Part shown: positions 8,392 through 17,799 of the stretch, one piece after another
Numbering within the stretch: position 1 is the first letter of the stretch
How the letters are laid out: every line of letters starts with the position of its first letter
Source: COE1 sp910588595
Lineage (GTDB): Bacteria; Bacillota; Clostridia; Lachnospirales; Lachnospiraceae
Assembly: GCA_948957135.1 (NCBI GenBank)
Contig: CARDBT010000020.1
Coordinates: forward strand, 1 to 64,000
Length of the DNA: 64,000 nt
Reading direction: 5' to 3'
Notes under the pieces: generated by a model
Told to the model about the DNA's origin: nothing
Database searches by the model: none
Seen by the model: only the letters and a program-made list of their open reading frames with translations
Translations under genes and position numbers: made by a program

Positions 8392-11300
8392 CTAATGATA
8401 CAGCACATAATCCTGCATCTCCCTGAAAAAACCTGCTCGTGTCAGCGCTTCCCCGGCGTTATCGGGATAATTCTTGACTACGATCCGCTTAAGTCCCGGG
8501 AATATCCTTCCTCCTTTGTAATCCTGCACAAACACGCCCAGACACTCCGCCAGCAGCTCCTCCTCAAACACGCGGAGGGTATTTCCCTGGCGTTCCATGA
8601 CTGCCGCCGGCATCCCGCCATAGCAGGCGACCGCAGTGCCGGGAACGTTCATAAAATTGTGTCCCTCCCGGTGGGGCAGGATCTTTCCCCAGATCTGTGC
8701 CGGATCGGCTGCATTGATCCACACGATCTTTTTCTGTGACGGCTGCTGTCCGCCGCTAAGTTTTCTTATTGTGGACTCATAGTCTTTTCCCCGGATAAAC
8801 TGTGCCCCGGACAACCCTTCCACAAAGTATCCGCGCCGCGCCTGCCCTGTGTATTCCCAGATCCGCAGTACTGACAAAGCATCCTGCCAGGAGAGTCCGC
8901 ACGCCGCAGCAGTCTCCCTGCACAGAATCACAAACCGGTCAAAGCATCGATCCAGCCCTGCCGTCAAAGCCCGCTCACTGCATTGCCCTTTCAGCGGTCT
9001 CACGATGTCCCACCGCCCGGCGCGCAATGCTTTCACCCGCATACTGACAAGCTGCTTTGCCGATGCTTTTTTACTTTTTTCCAGGTCGATCCACTGCCGC
9101 ACCGGAACAAAACTGTCCGCATACACCAACCCTTTTTCCAACAGGGACATGAGTGTAGCGTGAGGCGACTCACTGCCAAGCACTCCGTTTAGGGACTGCA
9201 TGAAGCTGGCACCGCGCCTCTGCAGGATCTGATACAGCTGCTGTTCCTTCTCACAAAGCTCTGCGCCCGCTTCGTCCTTGTCCCTGTCCGTCTCCTGATC
9301 CCAGTCGATCTCTTCCTGAAAGTCAAAGCGCAGGCCTCCCCGTCCCTCCATATGCCAGAACAGTTCCCCCTCAGCGAGATAGGCGTCCAGCTTTTCCCCG
9401 CGGTAACTGCCCACCCACCTCGGAAGCAGGATCCCCTCCCAATAGGAGACCGGCAAAGTCGTTCCCGCATACCGCTTTAAGAGATTCCGCAGGCATTCGT
9501 CTGACGGTGCCCCCGACTTCATTCGGGAGAGGATCAGTGATGCATATGCCTGCGCAGGACAGGTCTGCACCTCCTCCCTCCTGTTTTTGAGCGTCCGTAT
9601 CCTGGCTCTCCGATACAACTCTGCATGGTAATACTGATCTTCGTGCCTGACGGCTTTCTCCTGTCGGCACAATTCCTCCAGAACCGCTTCCGCCAGCGTC
9701 ATATGCCATCCGTATCGCGCTGCTGTCTGTCCCGCATCGGCAGCCCCGCGATACCGCAGCATACGCCTCACAACATGAAGCTGCTCCTCGCAGATCCGGG
9801 ATGTCTCCCCGCCGAGTGCCGCCGCATACTCTTCCTCCTGCTCCGCAACGATCCACAGCCCCTGTTCCAGATACAGTACCCTGCCGCTCTGCGCCAGACT
9901 CTCCAGCCACTCCACCGGGACATCCAGATCCCCTGCCGCCAGATCTCCCTCCGTCATCAGGAGCGCGTGCAGCTGCTGCTCGTCCTTTGGCAGTTTTTCT
10001 CTCAATAGAATGTTTTCCTGTACCTCCAAAAGCTCCTGACTGCCCGGCTGCAGCAGCGCTGTTTCTGACCTTGACGCCTCCCTTAGCGCATCCTCCACCG
10101 CAGCATGGATCCCACGCGGCGTGGGCGCGTAATCATACATGACTGCCGCCTCCTGTGCCCACTGCAGCGGAAGCGACATCGGAGAGGGGATCTCGGTATA
10201 GATTTCCCGCACTTCCACAGCGCCTGCGCGAAGATCGCACAGCAATTCCCTCACGCCCCTGGCATCCCACAACTCCTGCATACATTCCCGCCTGGTCTCC
10301 CTGATCAGCGGATGGTCCTTCTCGCGCACGACCTGCTCTAGCATCTCGGCGCTTTTCAACCGCTGGCGCCAGAGGGGCTGCCGGCTGTTCTTGCGCACCC
10401 CCATCATCAGTGCCCTGCCGCTGTTGTAGCGAAATGCCATATTGAAGACCGGCGTCGCCGGCAGCATGATCTCCAGTTTTCTGACACATGTGTCAGGTTC
10501 AAGTGTCTGCAGTATCCCCTCCGGAAGCCTCTCGCTTCCATACGAGTACAATAAAAAACCGTCCTCCTCGTCGACGCTGCCGATCTCACACCCAATCTGC
10601 TCCCTCGCCGCCTGCGCCACGAGAAGGGACAATGGCGCATTGATCCGCTTACCAAACAGCGAATGGAACATGATCTGGCTGTTTCCGGAAGAATCCCTGA
10701 AATGTTCTGCCAGGATCGTCCTGTCATCGGGCAGACTCCCGACTGCCTTGATCTGACGCTCCAGATAACCGGCCGCCAGAGATACCGCCGTTTCGTCCAA
10801 CCCCAGCTCACCGAGTCTCTCCGGCAGTCTTCCCTCCCCGCACGCCTGCTGTAATGAATGAAACATACGCCCAAATGCCTCGCCTGTCCGCTTGTCGCGC
10901 CCTCTGATCTCACCCTTCCAAAAAGGAAGCCTCGCCCCCTCGACCGGCGCCTGTATCACTGTCACCGTGTCCCTGCTGATATTGGTGATCTTCCATGCAA
11001 ATGCGCCGAGGATGAATCGGTCTCCCCTCTGGGATTCGTAGACAAACTCTTCATCGACCTCGCCGAGTTTTACGCCCTCCTCTGTCCTGACTGTATACAA
11101 GCCTTTGTCGGGAATGGTCCCACCCGCCGAAACCGCCAGCATCCTGCTGTAGCCGTCCCCCTCCACACGCTCGTGGATCCTGTCATACAAGATCCTCGGC
11201 CGCGCGGGAATATCCCGCCGGTGTTCGTAATCACCTGCCAGCATACCGAGCACCGATCGGACATCTTCTCTGGTAATGCTGCTGAAATTCCATGCGCGCG

Positions 11301-12570
11301 GCAGGATCTCCATCACCTCATCCAGCGAGTAGCTTCGAAATGCCGCCATGGACACCAGATGCTGTGCAAGCACATCCAGGCACTCCGAGGGCGGATCGAT
11401 CTGCTCCACACCGCCTTCCCTGGCAAGCTGCGCCGTCATGCCGCAGGAGACGCACTCCGCAGCGGTTCTGGGAAAAAGGTACATCACGCTTGTCCGCCCA
11501 GGATTGTGCCCCGCCCGTCCAAGCCGCTGCATCGTCCCCGAGACGGTGCGTGGACACCCCACCTGCAGCACCTGATCGATCTCCCCTACATCGATCCCCA
11601 GTTCCATGGAGGACGTCGCACACAGCAGGCGCAGATTCCCATCCCGCAGAGCCTCCTCTGTCTCCGCGCGCTGTTCCTTGGATATACTTCCGTGATGCAC
11701 CCGCGCAAAACCTTCTCCGCCCAGCGCATTGACATAATACGCCAATTTCTCCGCATATCTTCTGCCCTCCACAAAAGCGATCACACTGCGGCTGCCCTGA
11801 CAGTATTGATATACAAGCGCACCCAGCTCCTCCCACACAGGGTCTTTTCTTCTGCCTCTGACGGAATCCGCGTACGGTCCGAGTATGTCCAGACGAATAT
11901 TCTTCTTCATGGCGGGTGCAGCGATCATGACCTTCTCCGGCGCCAGATATTCTGCCGCCGCATCCAGCGGTTCGATCGTCGCAGACAGACCGATGCGCTG
12001 CAGAGGCTGTCCGCAGAGATGATCCAGACGTGCGATAGAAAGCATCAGATGTGCTCCCCTTTTTGAGCCGATCAGGGCATGAAGCTCATCGATGATCACT
12101 GCCCTTGCCGTTGCCAGCACATTCTGTCCGGTCTTGCTGGTCAGCATCAGATACAGGGACTCCGGCGTGATGATCAGGATATGGGGCGGTCTCCTCACCA
12201 TCTGCTGCCGATCCCTCTGTGAGGTGTCTCCTGTCCGTATGCCAACGGCAATTTCGTCCTGTGCTCCGATCCCTGCAAGCGGGCGCCGCAGGTTTTCGCG
12301 GATATCTGCTGCCAGGGACTTCAACGGGGAAACATAGATCAGCAGCAATTCGTTTTTTAAAGTCCCCTCCTGCGCCTGCCGCTTCATATGGTCCAGAAAA
12401 ACAAGGAACGCGGAAAGTGTCTTCCCCGTTCCTGTAGGCGCCGAAACCAGCACGTGCCTGCCAGCCGCAATGTGCGGCCACGCCTCCTTCTGTACTGGCG
12501 TCGGCTCCCCAAGCGCACTGCAAAACCACCTCTGCGTTCCCTCGTCAAAGAGCTCTAATACATTCCCCAT
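8392..12570 (-). CDS. lhr: Lhr-type DEAD/DEAH-box ATP-dependent helicase
   Basis: 1392 residues. N-terminal helicase core: Q-motif-like PTPVQKEAWP at about 24-33, Walker A SAPTGTGKT at about 43-51, motif II DELHAL, motif III GLSATI, and motif VI LQRLGRAGHN. A Lhr-type winged helix and Lhr core domain follow, and then a long C-terminal region, as in bacterial long Lhr proteins acting in DNA repair or RNA/DNA unwinding. The start is preceded by AAGGGGAA. It is six bases downstream of rnhA on the same strand, so an Lhr-RNase HI operon is likely. This fits a role around RNA-DNA hybrids or repair (inference). Confidence 0.92.
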   Translation of the reverse strand: MGNVLELFDEGTQRWFCSALGEPTPVQKEAWPHIAAGRHVLVSAPTGTGKTLSAFLVFLDHMKRQAQEGTLKNELLLIYVSPLKSLAADIRENLRRPLAGIGAQDEIAVGIRTGDTSQRDRQQMVRRPPHILIITPESLYLMLTSKTGQNVLATARAVIIDELHALIGSKRGAHLMLSIARLDHLCGQPLQRIGLSATIEPLDAAAEYLAPEKVMIAAPAMKKNIRLDILGPYADSVRGRRKDPVWEELGALVYQYCQGSRSVIAFVEGRRYAEKLAYYVNALGGEGFARVHHGSISKEQRAETEEALRDGNLRLLCATSSMELGIDVGEIDQVLQVGCPRTVSGTMQRLGRAGHNPGRTSVMYLFPRTAAECVSCGMTAQLAREGGVEQIDPPSECLDVLAQHLVSMAAFRSYSLDEVMEILPRAWNFSSITREDVRSVLGMLAGDYEHRRDIPARPRILYDRIHERVEGDGYSRMLAVSAGGTIPDKGLYTVRTEEGVKLGEVDEEFVYESQRGDRFILGAFAWKITNISRDTVTVIQAPVEGARLPFWKGEIRGRDKRTGEAFGRMFHSLQQACGEGRLPERLGELGLDETAVSLAAGYLERQIKAVGSLPDDRTILAEHFRDSSGNSQIMFHSLFGKRINAPLSLLVAQAAREQIGCEIGSVDEEDGFLLYSYGSERLPEGILQTLEPDTCVRKLEIMLPATPVFNMAFRYNSGRALMMGVRKNSRQPLWRQRLKSAEMLEQVVREKDHPLIRETRRECMQELWDARGVRELLCDLRAGAVEVREIYTEIPSPMSLPLQWAQEAAVMYDYAPTPRGIHAAVEDALREASRSETALLQPGSQELLEVQENILLREKLPKDEQQLHALLMTEGDLAAGDLDVPVEWLESLAQSGRVLYLEQGLWIVAEQEEEYAAALGGETSRICEEQLHVVRRMLRYRGAADAGQTAARYGWHMTLAEAVLEELCRQEKAVRHEDQYYHAELYRRARIRTLKNRREEVQTCPAQAYASLILSRMKSGAPSDECLRNLLKRYAGTTLPVSYWEGILLPRWVGSYRGEKLDAYLAEGELFWHMEGRGGLRFDFQEEIDWDQETDRDKDEAGAELCEKEQQLYQILQRRGASFMQSLNGVLGSESPHATLMSLLEKGLVYADSFVPVRQWIDLEKSKKASAKQLVSMRVKALRAGRWDIVRPLKGQCSERALTAGLDRCFDRFVILCRETAAACGLSWQDALSVLRIWEYTGQARRGYFVEGLSGAQFIRGKDYESTIRKLSGGQQPSQKKIVWINAADPAQIWGKILPHREGHNFMNVPGTAVACYGGMPAAVMERQGNTLRVFEEELLAECLGVFVQDYKGGRIFPGLKRIVVKNYPDNAGEALTRAGFFREMQDYVLYH

Positions 12571-12576
12571 AACATC

Positions 12577-13218
12577 TTATTCCCCTTCACTCTGCTCCCT
12601 TTTTATCCTGGGAATACCGTTTCCATGAACCAACGCTGCCTTTGCCAGCTTGTCCGCCTCCTCGTTATACTTGTCACCTGTATGTGCAGCAATTTTTTGA
12701 AAGGTGATCTCAATCCGCCTGCTGCTCTCTCTCATAAATGCCGCGTACTTCTGTGTCAGATCCTTGTTTGCCTTCCAGCCGCCTGTCGCCCACATCTCAA
12801 TCCCCATGTAGTCATAGCATATCTTTACTGCGGGATAACCGTTCACTTCACTCCACTTAACCGCGTACATGGCTCCCAGCATCTCCCCTGTGACATTGCG
12901 CAGTTCCAGTGACGCCGGGTCGTCCCCGTTGCCAGACTCCCTTATGATCCCGCCGTCCGGCTTGATCAGGACACAGCCAAACGCATACTTTCCAAGCTCC
13001 TTGTTAAAACTGCCATCGACATACGCCACGACCTGGTCTTCTCTGTTACCGGTACCGCTCTGCACTGTCCCGGTCAGATACGCCTTTGCTTCCTCCTCGG
13101 AGAGAAAACTTTTGTACTCTGCCCCCGAGCAGCCGTCAACAACCGCTTTACATGCTTCCCACGTATCAAAAAGTCCTGTTTTCTTACCTTTTTTTACAGC
13201 GTAAATCTTTTTTGCCAT
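12577..13218 (-). CDS. rnhA: Ribonuclease HI with N-terminal hybrid-binding domain
   Basis: 213 residues. An N-terminal viroplasmin/RHBD domain at about 1-50 (KKIYAVKKGKKTGLFDTWEA) binds RNA-DNA hybrids. The RNase H domain follows with the four acidic active-site residues visible: Asp in AYVDGSFN, Glu in LRNVTGEMLGA, Asp in ICYDYMGIEMW and Asp in YNEEADKLAK. It degrades the RNA strand of hybrids in the cytoplasm. It lies two bases after the DUF1186 gene and six before the Lhr helicase, suggesting one transcript. The Shine-Dalgarno is weak and the gene may depend on translation of the gene before it. Confidence 0.93.
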   Translation of the reverse strand: MAKKIYAVKKGKKTGLFDTWEACKAVVDGCSGAEYKSFLSEEEAKAYLTGTVQSGTGNREDQVVAYVDGSFNKELGKYAFGCVLIKPDGGIIRESGNGDDPASLELRNVTGEMLGAMYAVKWSEVNGYPAVKICYDYMGIEMWATGGWKANKDLTQKYAAFMRESSRRIEITFQKIAAHTGDKYNEEADKLAKAALVHGNGIPRIKREQSEGE

Positions 13219-13220
13219 AT

Positions 13221-14528
13221 CTATTGTGTCCCCATCTTTTTATAGGTATTGCAGACATCCCTCAATACGTCCTCGCTGCCGCCCTTCTCGAGGATCTTGA
13301 TCAGTTCTTCAAACCACTCTTCGCACATATAGTGTATCGCGTACCTGTTGTCAAATTCCGCAAAGTTCTCTATATTTTCCCTCTCGGCAAGTTCCTTGAA
13401 TTTGTGGTATGCATTGATCAGGTATCTTCTCTTTCTCTCTACATCCCCCGGATCAGGCTCCCATCTCTCGTTTGGTTTGATCTGGTATTTCAATCCTACA
13501 TACAGCAGCTTATCAAGCGCAATGCTCTCACTGCTGTACAGGTCCTCAAGATACACCCTTCCCTCTATGCGCTTTGTATCCGTCTTTGGATAGCTTCGCA
13601 GATATTTTTCCTGATCCAGCCTGCTCTCCTCACTTTCGAATCCTTCCAGACAGCTGTTCTTATCGCTCCCGCATGGACATGGATCATTCCTGTCGATCCT
13701 TACACCCCCGCGCTGTTCTGCATTGCCGGCTCCACCGCCAGGTTCATCCAATATATTGACAGGCGAAACGACCGGCACGTGATCTTCCTCATCGATGTCC
13801 ATGCAGATATATTCGAACGCTTCCAGCCTCCGCAGGTCCTTCACCGCATCGATCGGCGACTTGCAGAATTTCCTCTCCCTTTCATAAGAAAACATACTGT
13901 CCACACATCTGTCATATCCGCCAACGGCTTGTATGTCCACCAGTTTGTTTGTGTACAGAAGCCTGAGCTCCGGAAGCAGGTTCGTCAAATGGCAGTTGTA
14001 GATAAATCTCACAACTGCTGAATAGATGTAATCCCCTATGATCTCCTTGCTGTGCACGATCCCTCTCACAAATTCCTCTATATCCTGCTGTTTGATCGTA
14101 TGGTCACGATACAGCTGTCCCATCACGTTCAGCATCTGCGATCTCGCAAAGTCGCTGACTGCCTTGTTCATGACAGTCCGCTTGATGAGATCTATGTCCC
14201 CATTGTACATATTGTACAGAATGTTCCCCAGATCCTCCGTGAACACATCGCCGAGCAGATGGTCCAGCGTCCGCTCCGGCAGACATGCCAGTTCCATCAT
14301 CCTGGGGAAAAATTCCCTGTCCCGGAACTGTGCCAGCAGAAACATCCCATATAAATGCAGCATGTAGTCTTCATCAAGATCCTCTTTCTCCACTATCGCC
14401 TTCACAACCGCATCTCTTAGATAGGGCACTGCCTGATCCCTGTTGGCACTGATCAGATTCAATTCTTTTCTGGGAAACCTTTCGTCGAAGTACGCTATGC
14501 TCTCGACCGTTCTTTGTAATCCTACCAT
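13221..14528 (-). CDS. DUF1186 protein with degenerate SEC-C motif
   Basis: 435 residues. The N-terminal half is an alpha-helical HEAT-like DUF1186 domain (YGMFLLAQFRDREFFPRM, then LLGDVFTEDLGNIL). Near residue 280 is RNDPCPCGSDKNSC, which begins like the SEC-C zinc motif (CPCGSGKKYKKCC) but lacks the closing Cys/His-Cys pair at the usual spacing. The rest is helical and unassigned. SEC-C motifs bind zinc and often ribosome- or SecB-associated partners. Here zinc binding is doubtful. First gene of the rnhA-lhr run, with a structured leader upstream (14552-14623). Confidence 0.75.
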   Translation of the reverse strand: MVGLQRTVESIAYFDERFPRKELNLISANRDQAVPYLRDAVVKAIVEKEDLDEDYMLHLYGMFLLAQFRDREFFPRMMELACLPERTLDHLLGDVFTEDLGNILYNMYNGDIDLIKRTVMNKAVSDFARSQMLNVMGQLYRDHTIKQQDIEEFVRGIVHSKEIIGDYIYSAVVRFIYNCHLTNLLPELRLLYTNKLVDIQAVGGYDRCVDSMFSYERERKFCKSPIDAVKDLRRLEAFEYICMDIDEEDHVPVVSPVNILDEPGGGAGNAEQRGGVRIDRNDPCPCGSDKNSCLEGFESEESRLDQEKYLRSYPKTDTKRIEGRVYLEDLYSSESIALDKLLYVGLKYQIKPNERWEPDPGDVERKRRYLINAYHKFKELAERENIENFAEFDNRYAIHYMCEEWFEELIKILEKGGSEDVLRDVCNTYKKMGTQ

Positions 14529-14551
14529 GTATCTTCTCCCTTAATCGCAGA

Positions 14552-14623
14552 TCCCAAGGAACTGTTAACAAATAGCGTTCCTTAGGGTCTAAAACTGTTA
14601 ACAGCTAATCTGAATCGATTATA
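14552..14623 (-). promoter_or_regulatory. Leader with hairpin and two AACTGTTAACA repeats downstream of a -10 box
   Basis: On the minus strand a TATAAT (14618-14623) precedes the DUF1186 gene; no good -35 is visible. Between it and the ATG lie two identical 11-mers AACTGTTAACA (plus-strand 14560-14570 and 14593-14603, 33 bases apart). A hairpin, TCCCAAGGAAC (14552-14562) with GTTCCTTAGGG (14577-14587), encloses the first repeat's tail. The repeats contain the palindrome GTTAAC and look like operator sites; the hairpin could act as attenuator. Confidence 0.5.
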
Positions 14624-14658
14624 ACAAATTTCAGGTGAAAATAATAGTATGTCCCACA

Positions 14659-15435
14659 TTAAATTTCCACATGTTTCATATAATATCCAAAACATCCCCT
14701 GTACAATTTATTATCCGCATCCTGCTGCATACGTGCCTCCCCGTTCTCAAATCCCTCGAATCCAAACATCTGTGCTATGCGCTGTTCCCTCTCATAATAC
14801 ACTCCCGGAACGCCGAGATAATATTGGATGTCATTTTGCATATAACGGAACAATAGCAGCTGTCTGTAATTGTAGTACGCGTGCAGGACAAATGAATTTG
14901 TCGCCAGCTCATGATACTTTTCCGACAGTATCACCACGTCCCGCGGCCGGATCAGAATGCTCTGTGCCTCCGGGCATATATGGATCTCGGGGTACAGTCT
15001 GCGCAGCTGCTGCCATTTGTCCTCATAGATCTCCTCGCAGAGCTCTTCACATTCTGTCCGTTCGGCGTGCTTTGCCACACGGATCTCATTCTGTTCCGGT
15101 ACAGATGCCGTGCTGTCCGATGCCGGATACGCATCTCTGAGCACGCACACGCCCTTTCGCGTTCCATACAGAGGGATCTCGACTCGCATACATCGCGCAA
15201 AGTCTACCCTGTCATTCCACTTCATCTTCTCCATCCCGTAACCTGCCTTAACGGCTATTTCCCCGAGAAGGATCTTCTCATCAAAGCTGTTGACAGCATA
15301 CACCTTGCACCGATCGCCGCACTGCAGCGGCACACCCCTGAGCCCCACGCTGACACCATCGTTCTCCACCCGCAGGAATCCGATATTGCGCTCCTTTTTT
15401 CCGTTATTCATATAATCGACATAAAAAAACTGCAT
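14659..15435 (-). CDS. DUF6128 family protein
   Basis: 258 residues from the ATG at 15435, chosen because GGAGGAGG lies six bases upstream; the upstream in-frame ATG has no such site. The N-terminus (QFFYVDYMNNGKKERNIGFLRV) and the pattern of short beta strands followed by a DAYPA segment fit the Lachnospiraceae-restricted DUF6128 group. The C-terminal half (about 150-258) is a separate conserved region with RLYPEIHICPEAQSILIRP, which describes a cytoplasmic protein without known activity. No signal peptide or membrane segment. Single-gene unit. Confidence 0.7.
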   Translation of the reverse strand: MQFFYVDYMNNGKKERNIGFLRVENDGVSVGLRGVPLQCGDRCKVYAVNSFDEKILLGEIAVKAGYGMEKMKWNDRVDFARCMRVEIPLYGTRKGVCVLRDAYPASDSTASVPEQNEIRVAKHAERTECEELCEEIYEDKWQQLRRLYPEIHICPEAQSILIRPRDVVILSEKYHELATNSFVLHAYYNYRQLLLFRYMQNDIQYYLGVPGVYYEREQRIAQMFGFEGFENGEARMQQDADNKLYRGCFGYYMKHVEI

Positions 15436-15732
15436 ACACTGCCTCCTCCACACGCGCGGTTATATTACCGTTCACGCCCCAGCTGACTCTGGCACAATTA
15501 TATGTAATGAAGGCGTAAACAGCAACAGCTTTTGGTGCATGTTTTTCACTACTTTTATAGACGTGTGAACAGTAATCCGGTTATACTAATGTATGTCCAC
15601 AGAGACGAGCATATGCATTTCTATGTGTGTTTTCTGAGATTTCAGGCTTTCATTCTGATGTTTTGCACAGCTTCGGATCGTGTAATGACTGCTTTTTGTT
15701 TGCTGTTATGCGCTATAATTGGTAAAAGCTGG
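15436..15732. other. Gene-free stretch between divergent genes
   Basis: About 300 bases without a credible reading frame. It contains a possible extra -10 TATAAT at 15714-15719 but no matching -35, and no repeat or hairpin that stands out. Confidence 0.5.
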
Positions 15733-15761
15733 TTGACTTCACTTCATTAGATTGGTAAAAT
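15733..15761 (+). promoter_or_regulatory. Sigma-A type promoter of the TSCPD gene
   Basis: TTGACT (15733-15738), 17-base spacer, TAAAAT (15756-15761). It lies 63 bases before the TSCPD start codon and matches the vegetative consensus well. Confidence 0.7.
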
Positions 15762-15824
15762 AGTAACAGTTATATATACCAATAACAATCACTCATAATA
15801 CTGAAGAAAGGTAAGGTGCAATCT

Positions 15825-16067
15825 ATGCAGTATAAGACAAGCGGAACCTGTTCCCAGCTGATCGATTTTGAAGTTGAGGACGATATCATAAAATCAGTTG
15901 CATTTACAGGCGGATGCAACGGCAATCTCAAAGGAATCTCTGCCCTGGTTTCAGGAATGAAGGTCGATGAAGCGATCACAAAGCTCAAGGGAATCAAATG
16001 CGGGATGAAAACTACTTCCTGCCCCGACCAGCTCGCGCGCGCATTAGAGCAGTACAAAGAAAAATAA
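15825..16067 (+). CDS. TIGR03905 family TSCPD domain protein
   Basis: 80 residues from the ATG at 15825 behind AAGGTAAGG; the in-frame GTG at 15816 overlaps that site. It contains the conserved pieces SGTCSQLIDFEV, FTGGCNGNLKGIS and KTTSCPDQLARAL. The TSCPD domain with its paired cysteines resembles the C-terminal zinc/Cys domain of vitamin B12-dependent ribonucleotide reductases. The free-standing form is of unknown function and is common in Clostridia. It has its own promoter and precedes murG by 105 bases. Confidence 0.9.
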   Translation: MQYKTSGTCSQLIDFEVEDDIIKSVAFTGGCNGNLKGISALVSGMKVDEAITKLKGIKCGMKTTSCPDQLARALEQYKEK

Positions 16068-16070
16068 CTG

Positions 16071-16098
16071 TTAAAATATGGTATGTTTTTGATATAAT
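16071..16098 (+). promoter_or_regulatory. Possible promoter of murG
   Basis: TATAAT at 16093-16098 is a perfect -10 box with TTAAAA (16071-16076) 16 bases upstream as a weak -35. It lies 74 bases before murG. Confidence 0.45.
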
Positions 16099-16172
16099 TG
16101 GAAAAAAATCATATTTTGAATATACTATCATATAGATTTTCATCACGAAAAAGAAATCGGAGGCTTTAAGAT

Positions 16173-17252
16173 ATGAAACGCATCGTCTTTACCGGCGGCG
16201 GTTCTGCCGGCCATGTGACTCCAAACATTGCCCTTTTTCCCAAGCTCAAGAGTATGGGCTATGACATCCATTACATCGGCTCTTATGACGGGATCGAAAA
16301 AAAACTGATCGAGGATTATCGGATTCCGTATTATGGGATCTCAACCGGAAAACTCAGAAGATATTTTGATATCAAAAATTTCAGCGATCCTTTCCGTGTA
16401 CTCAAGGGATTTGCCGAGGCCAAAAAAATTCTAAAAACCCTCAAACCCGACATCGTGTTCAGCAAGGGTGGTTTTGTGAGTGTTCCTGTTGTCCGCGCCG
16501 CGGCGATGTTAAAAATCCCCTGTATCATCCACGAGTCAGATATGACACCAGGACTTGCCAACAGCATGTGCATTCCTGTCGCCCAAAAGATCTGCTGCAA
16601 CTTCCCCGAGACGCTGCAGAACCTTCCTGCCGAGAAGGCGATACTTACCGGCTCCCCGATCAGAACCGAACTCACAAAAGGCAGTAAAGACAAGGGGTTG
16701 GCAATGTGCGGCTTCAACTCCGCCAAGCCTGTGATCATGGTCATCGGCGGCAGTCTTGGCGCCGCCGAAGTCAACAAGTTAGTCCGCGAGGCGCTTCCAA
16801 AACTGCTCGAAGATTTCCAGATCGTGCATATATGCGGCAAGGACAAGATTGACAATCTCCTCCTCAACACAGAGGGTTACAAACAGTTTGAGTTCGTAAA
16901 AGATGATCTGAAAGATCTGTTTGCCATGGCAGATATCGTTATATCGCGCGCCGGCGCAAACGCGATCTGCGAGCTGCTGACCCTGCGCAAACCCAACCTC
17001 CTGATACCGCTGCCCGCACATGCAAGCCGCGGTGATCAGATACTGAACGCAAAAAGTTTTGAGTCACAGGGGTTCTCGATGGTCGCAGATGAAGACTACC
17101 TCACGTCCGTGACACTGACAGAAAAAGTGCATGAGCTGTACTTTACGAGGCAGTCCTACATTGACGCGATGCAAAACAGCAAGGTCAAGGATTCCACCGA
17201 TACCATTATCGCCCTGATCGAGGACACCATTAAAAAGAAAAGCGAAAAATGA
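16173..17252 (+). CDS. murG: MurG: lipid II synthase (GlcNAc transferase)
   Basis: 359 residues of glycosyltransferase family 28. Lipid-acceptor loop GGGSAGHVTPNIAL at about 8-21, UDP-GlcNAc-binding GGSLGAAEVN in the C-domain, and the SRAGANAICELL signature near 262. The length is normal for MurG. It adds GlcNAc to lipid I at the inner face of the membrane, giving lipid II for peptidoglycan. It lies outside the usual dcw cluster, which is common in Clostridia. Shine-Dalgarno ATCGGAGG sits before the ATG. It converges with the polysaccharide locus and ends in a strong terminator. Confidence 0.93.
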   Translation: MKRIVFTGGGSAGHVTPNIALFPKLKSMGYDIHYIGSYDGIEKKLIEDYRIPYYGISTGKLRRYFDIKNFSDPFRVLKGFAEAKKILKTLKPDIVFSKGGFVSVPVVRAAAMLKIPCIIHESDMTPGLANSMCIPVAQKICCNFPETLQNLPAEKAILTGSPIRTELTKGSKDKGLAMCGFNSAKPVIMVIGGSLGAAEVNKLVREALPKLLEDFQIVHICGKDKIDNLLLNTEGYKQFEFVKDDLKDLFAMADIVISRAGANAICELLTLRKPNLLIPLPAHASRGDQILNAKSFESQGFSMVADEDYLTSVTLTEKVHELYFTRQSYIDAMQNSKVKDSTDTIIALIEDTIKKKSEK

Positions 17253-17257
17253 CAACC

Positions 17258-17296
17258 TAAAAAAGTGCGGAGGCTTGTCAGTCTCCTGCACTCTTT
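17258..17296. terminator. Terminator between murG and the polysaccharide locus
   Basis: Stem AGTGC-GGAG with CTCC-T-GCACT, preceded by an A-run and followed by CTTTT, between convergent genes. A second small hairpin (ATCATCC / GGATGAT around 17308-17330) lies on the locus side. Confidence 0.8.
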
Positions 17297-17343
17297 TCTC
17301 TGCCGTCTATCATCCCTTTTTAGGATGATCATCTTTCTTTGGG

Positions 17344-17799
17344 TCAATTTATCTTCATCGCCAGACGGATCCATCTGTCATATACGGGCACGATCTTCCC
17401 ATAAATCTTCTGCGTTATCCTCTCCGATAATCTGTGAACCGTGCACTTAAACACAAAAGCCGCCATGGCACTTCCGATGAACAGCAATGCCGCAAATCCC
17501 AACACCCACAATACGATATACTGATATCCCGCACGCGTATAAATATAATAAAATACCCGCGGTCTGAGTATCGTCCGCATCAGGAGGTTCTCATGGATTA
17601 TATACACGTATAGGCTTAAGCCCGACACAATGTTGACCGCAGTATTGACAAATGTTTTCTGACGGAATATCTGAAACAGTGCCACCGCGATCATCAGAAG
17701 GAACGGATTGCTCATGCTCACCCAATAGCCGATATGTGTTCCTATATATTCAATCTTTAAACCCACAAAATTTGTCAGTAACGTAATTCCTGCCGTCAT
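17344..17799 (-). pseudogene. C-terminal part of phase-off acyltransferase 3
   Basis: 151 codons encoding several membrane helices (GITLLTNFVGLKIEYIG, VSMSNPFLLMIAVALF, IVLWVLGFAALLFIG) that continue the acyltransferase begun at 18472. It is out of frame with the first part because the poly-G tract at 17801-17810 has 10 bases. With 9 or 12 bases the two parts join as one protein of about 375 residues. The ATG at 17799 exists but has only the poly-G upstream as a binding site, so separate translation is possible but would give a half enzyme. Last gene of the polysaccharide locus. Confidence 0.8.

Noticed and set aside
10858..12066. A long plus-strand open frame (about 400 codons) opposite the Lhr helicase gene
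   Set aside because: It is antisense to well-conserved helicase motifs, rich in Arg/His/Pro/Cys, with no ribosome binding site or domain; it is a by-product of codon bias on the other strand.
13086..14021. A 311-codon plus-strand frame opposite the DUF1186 gene
   Set aside because: Antisense shadow of DUF1186 and RNase HI; the RNase H active-site residues on the other strand show which is coding.
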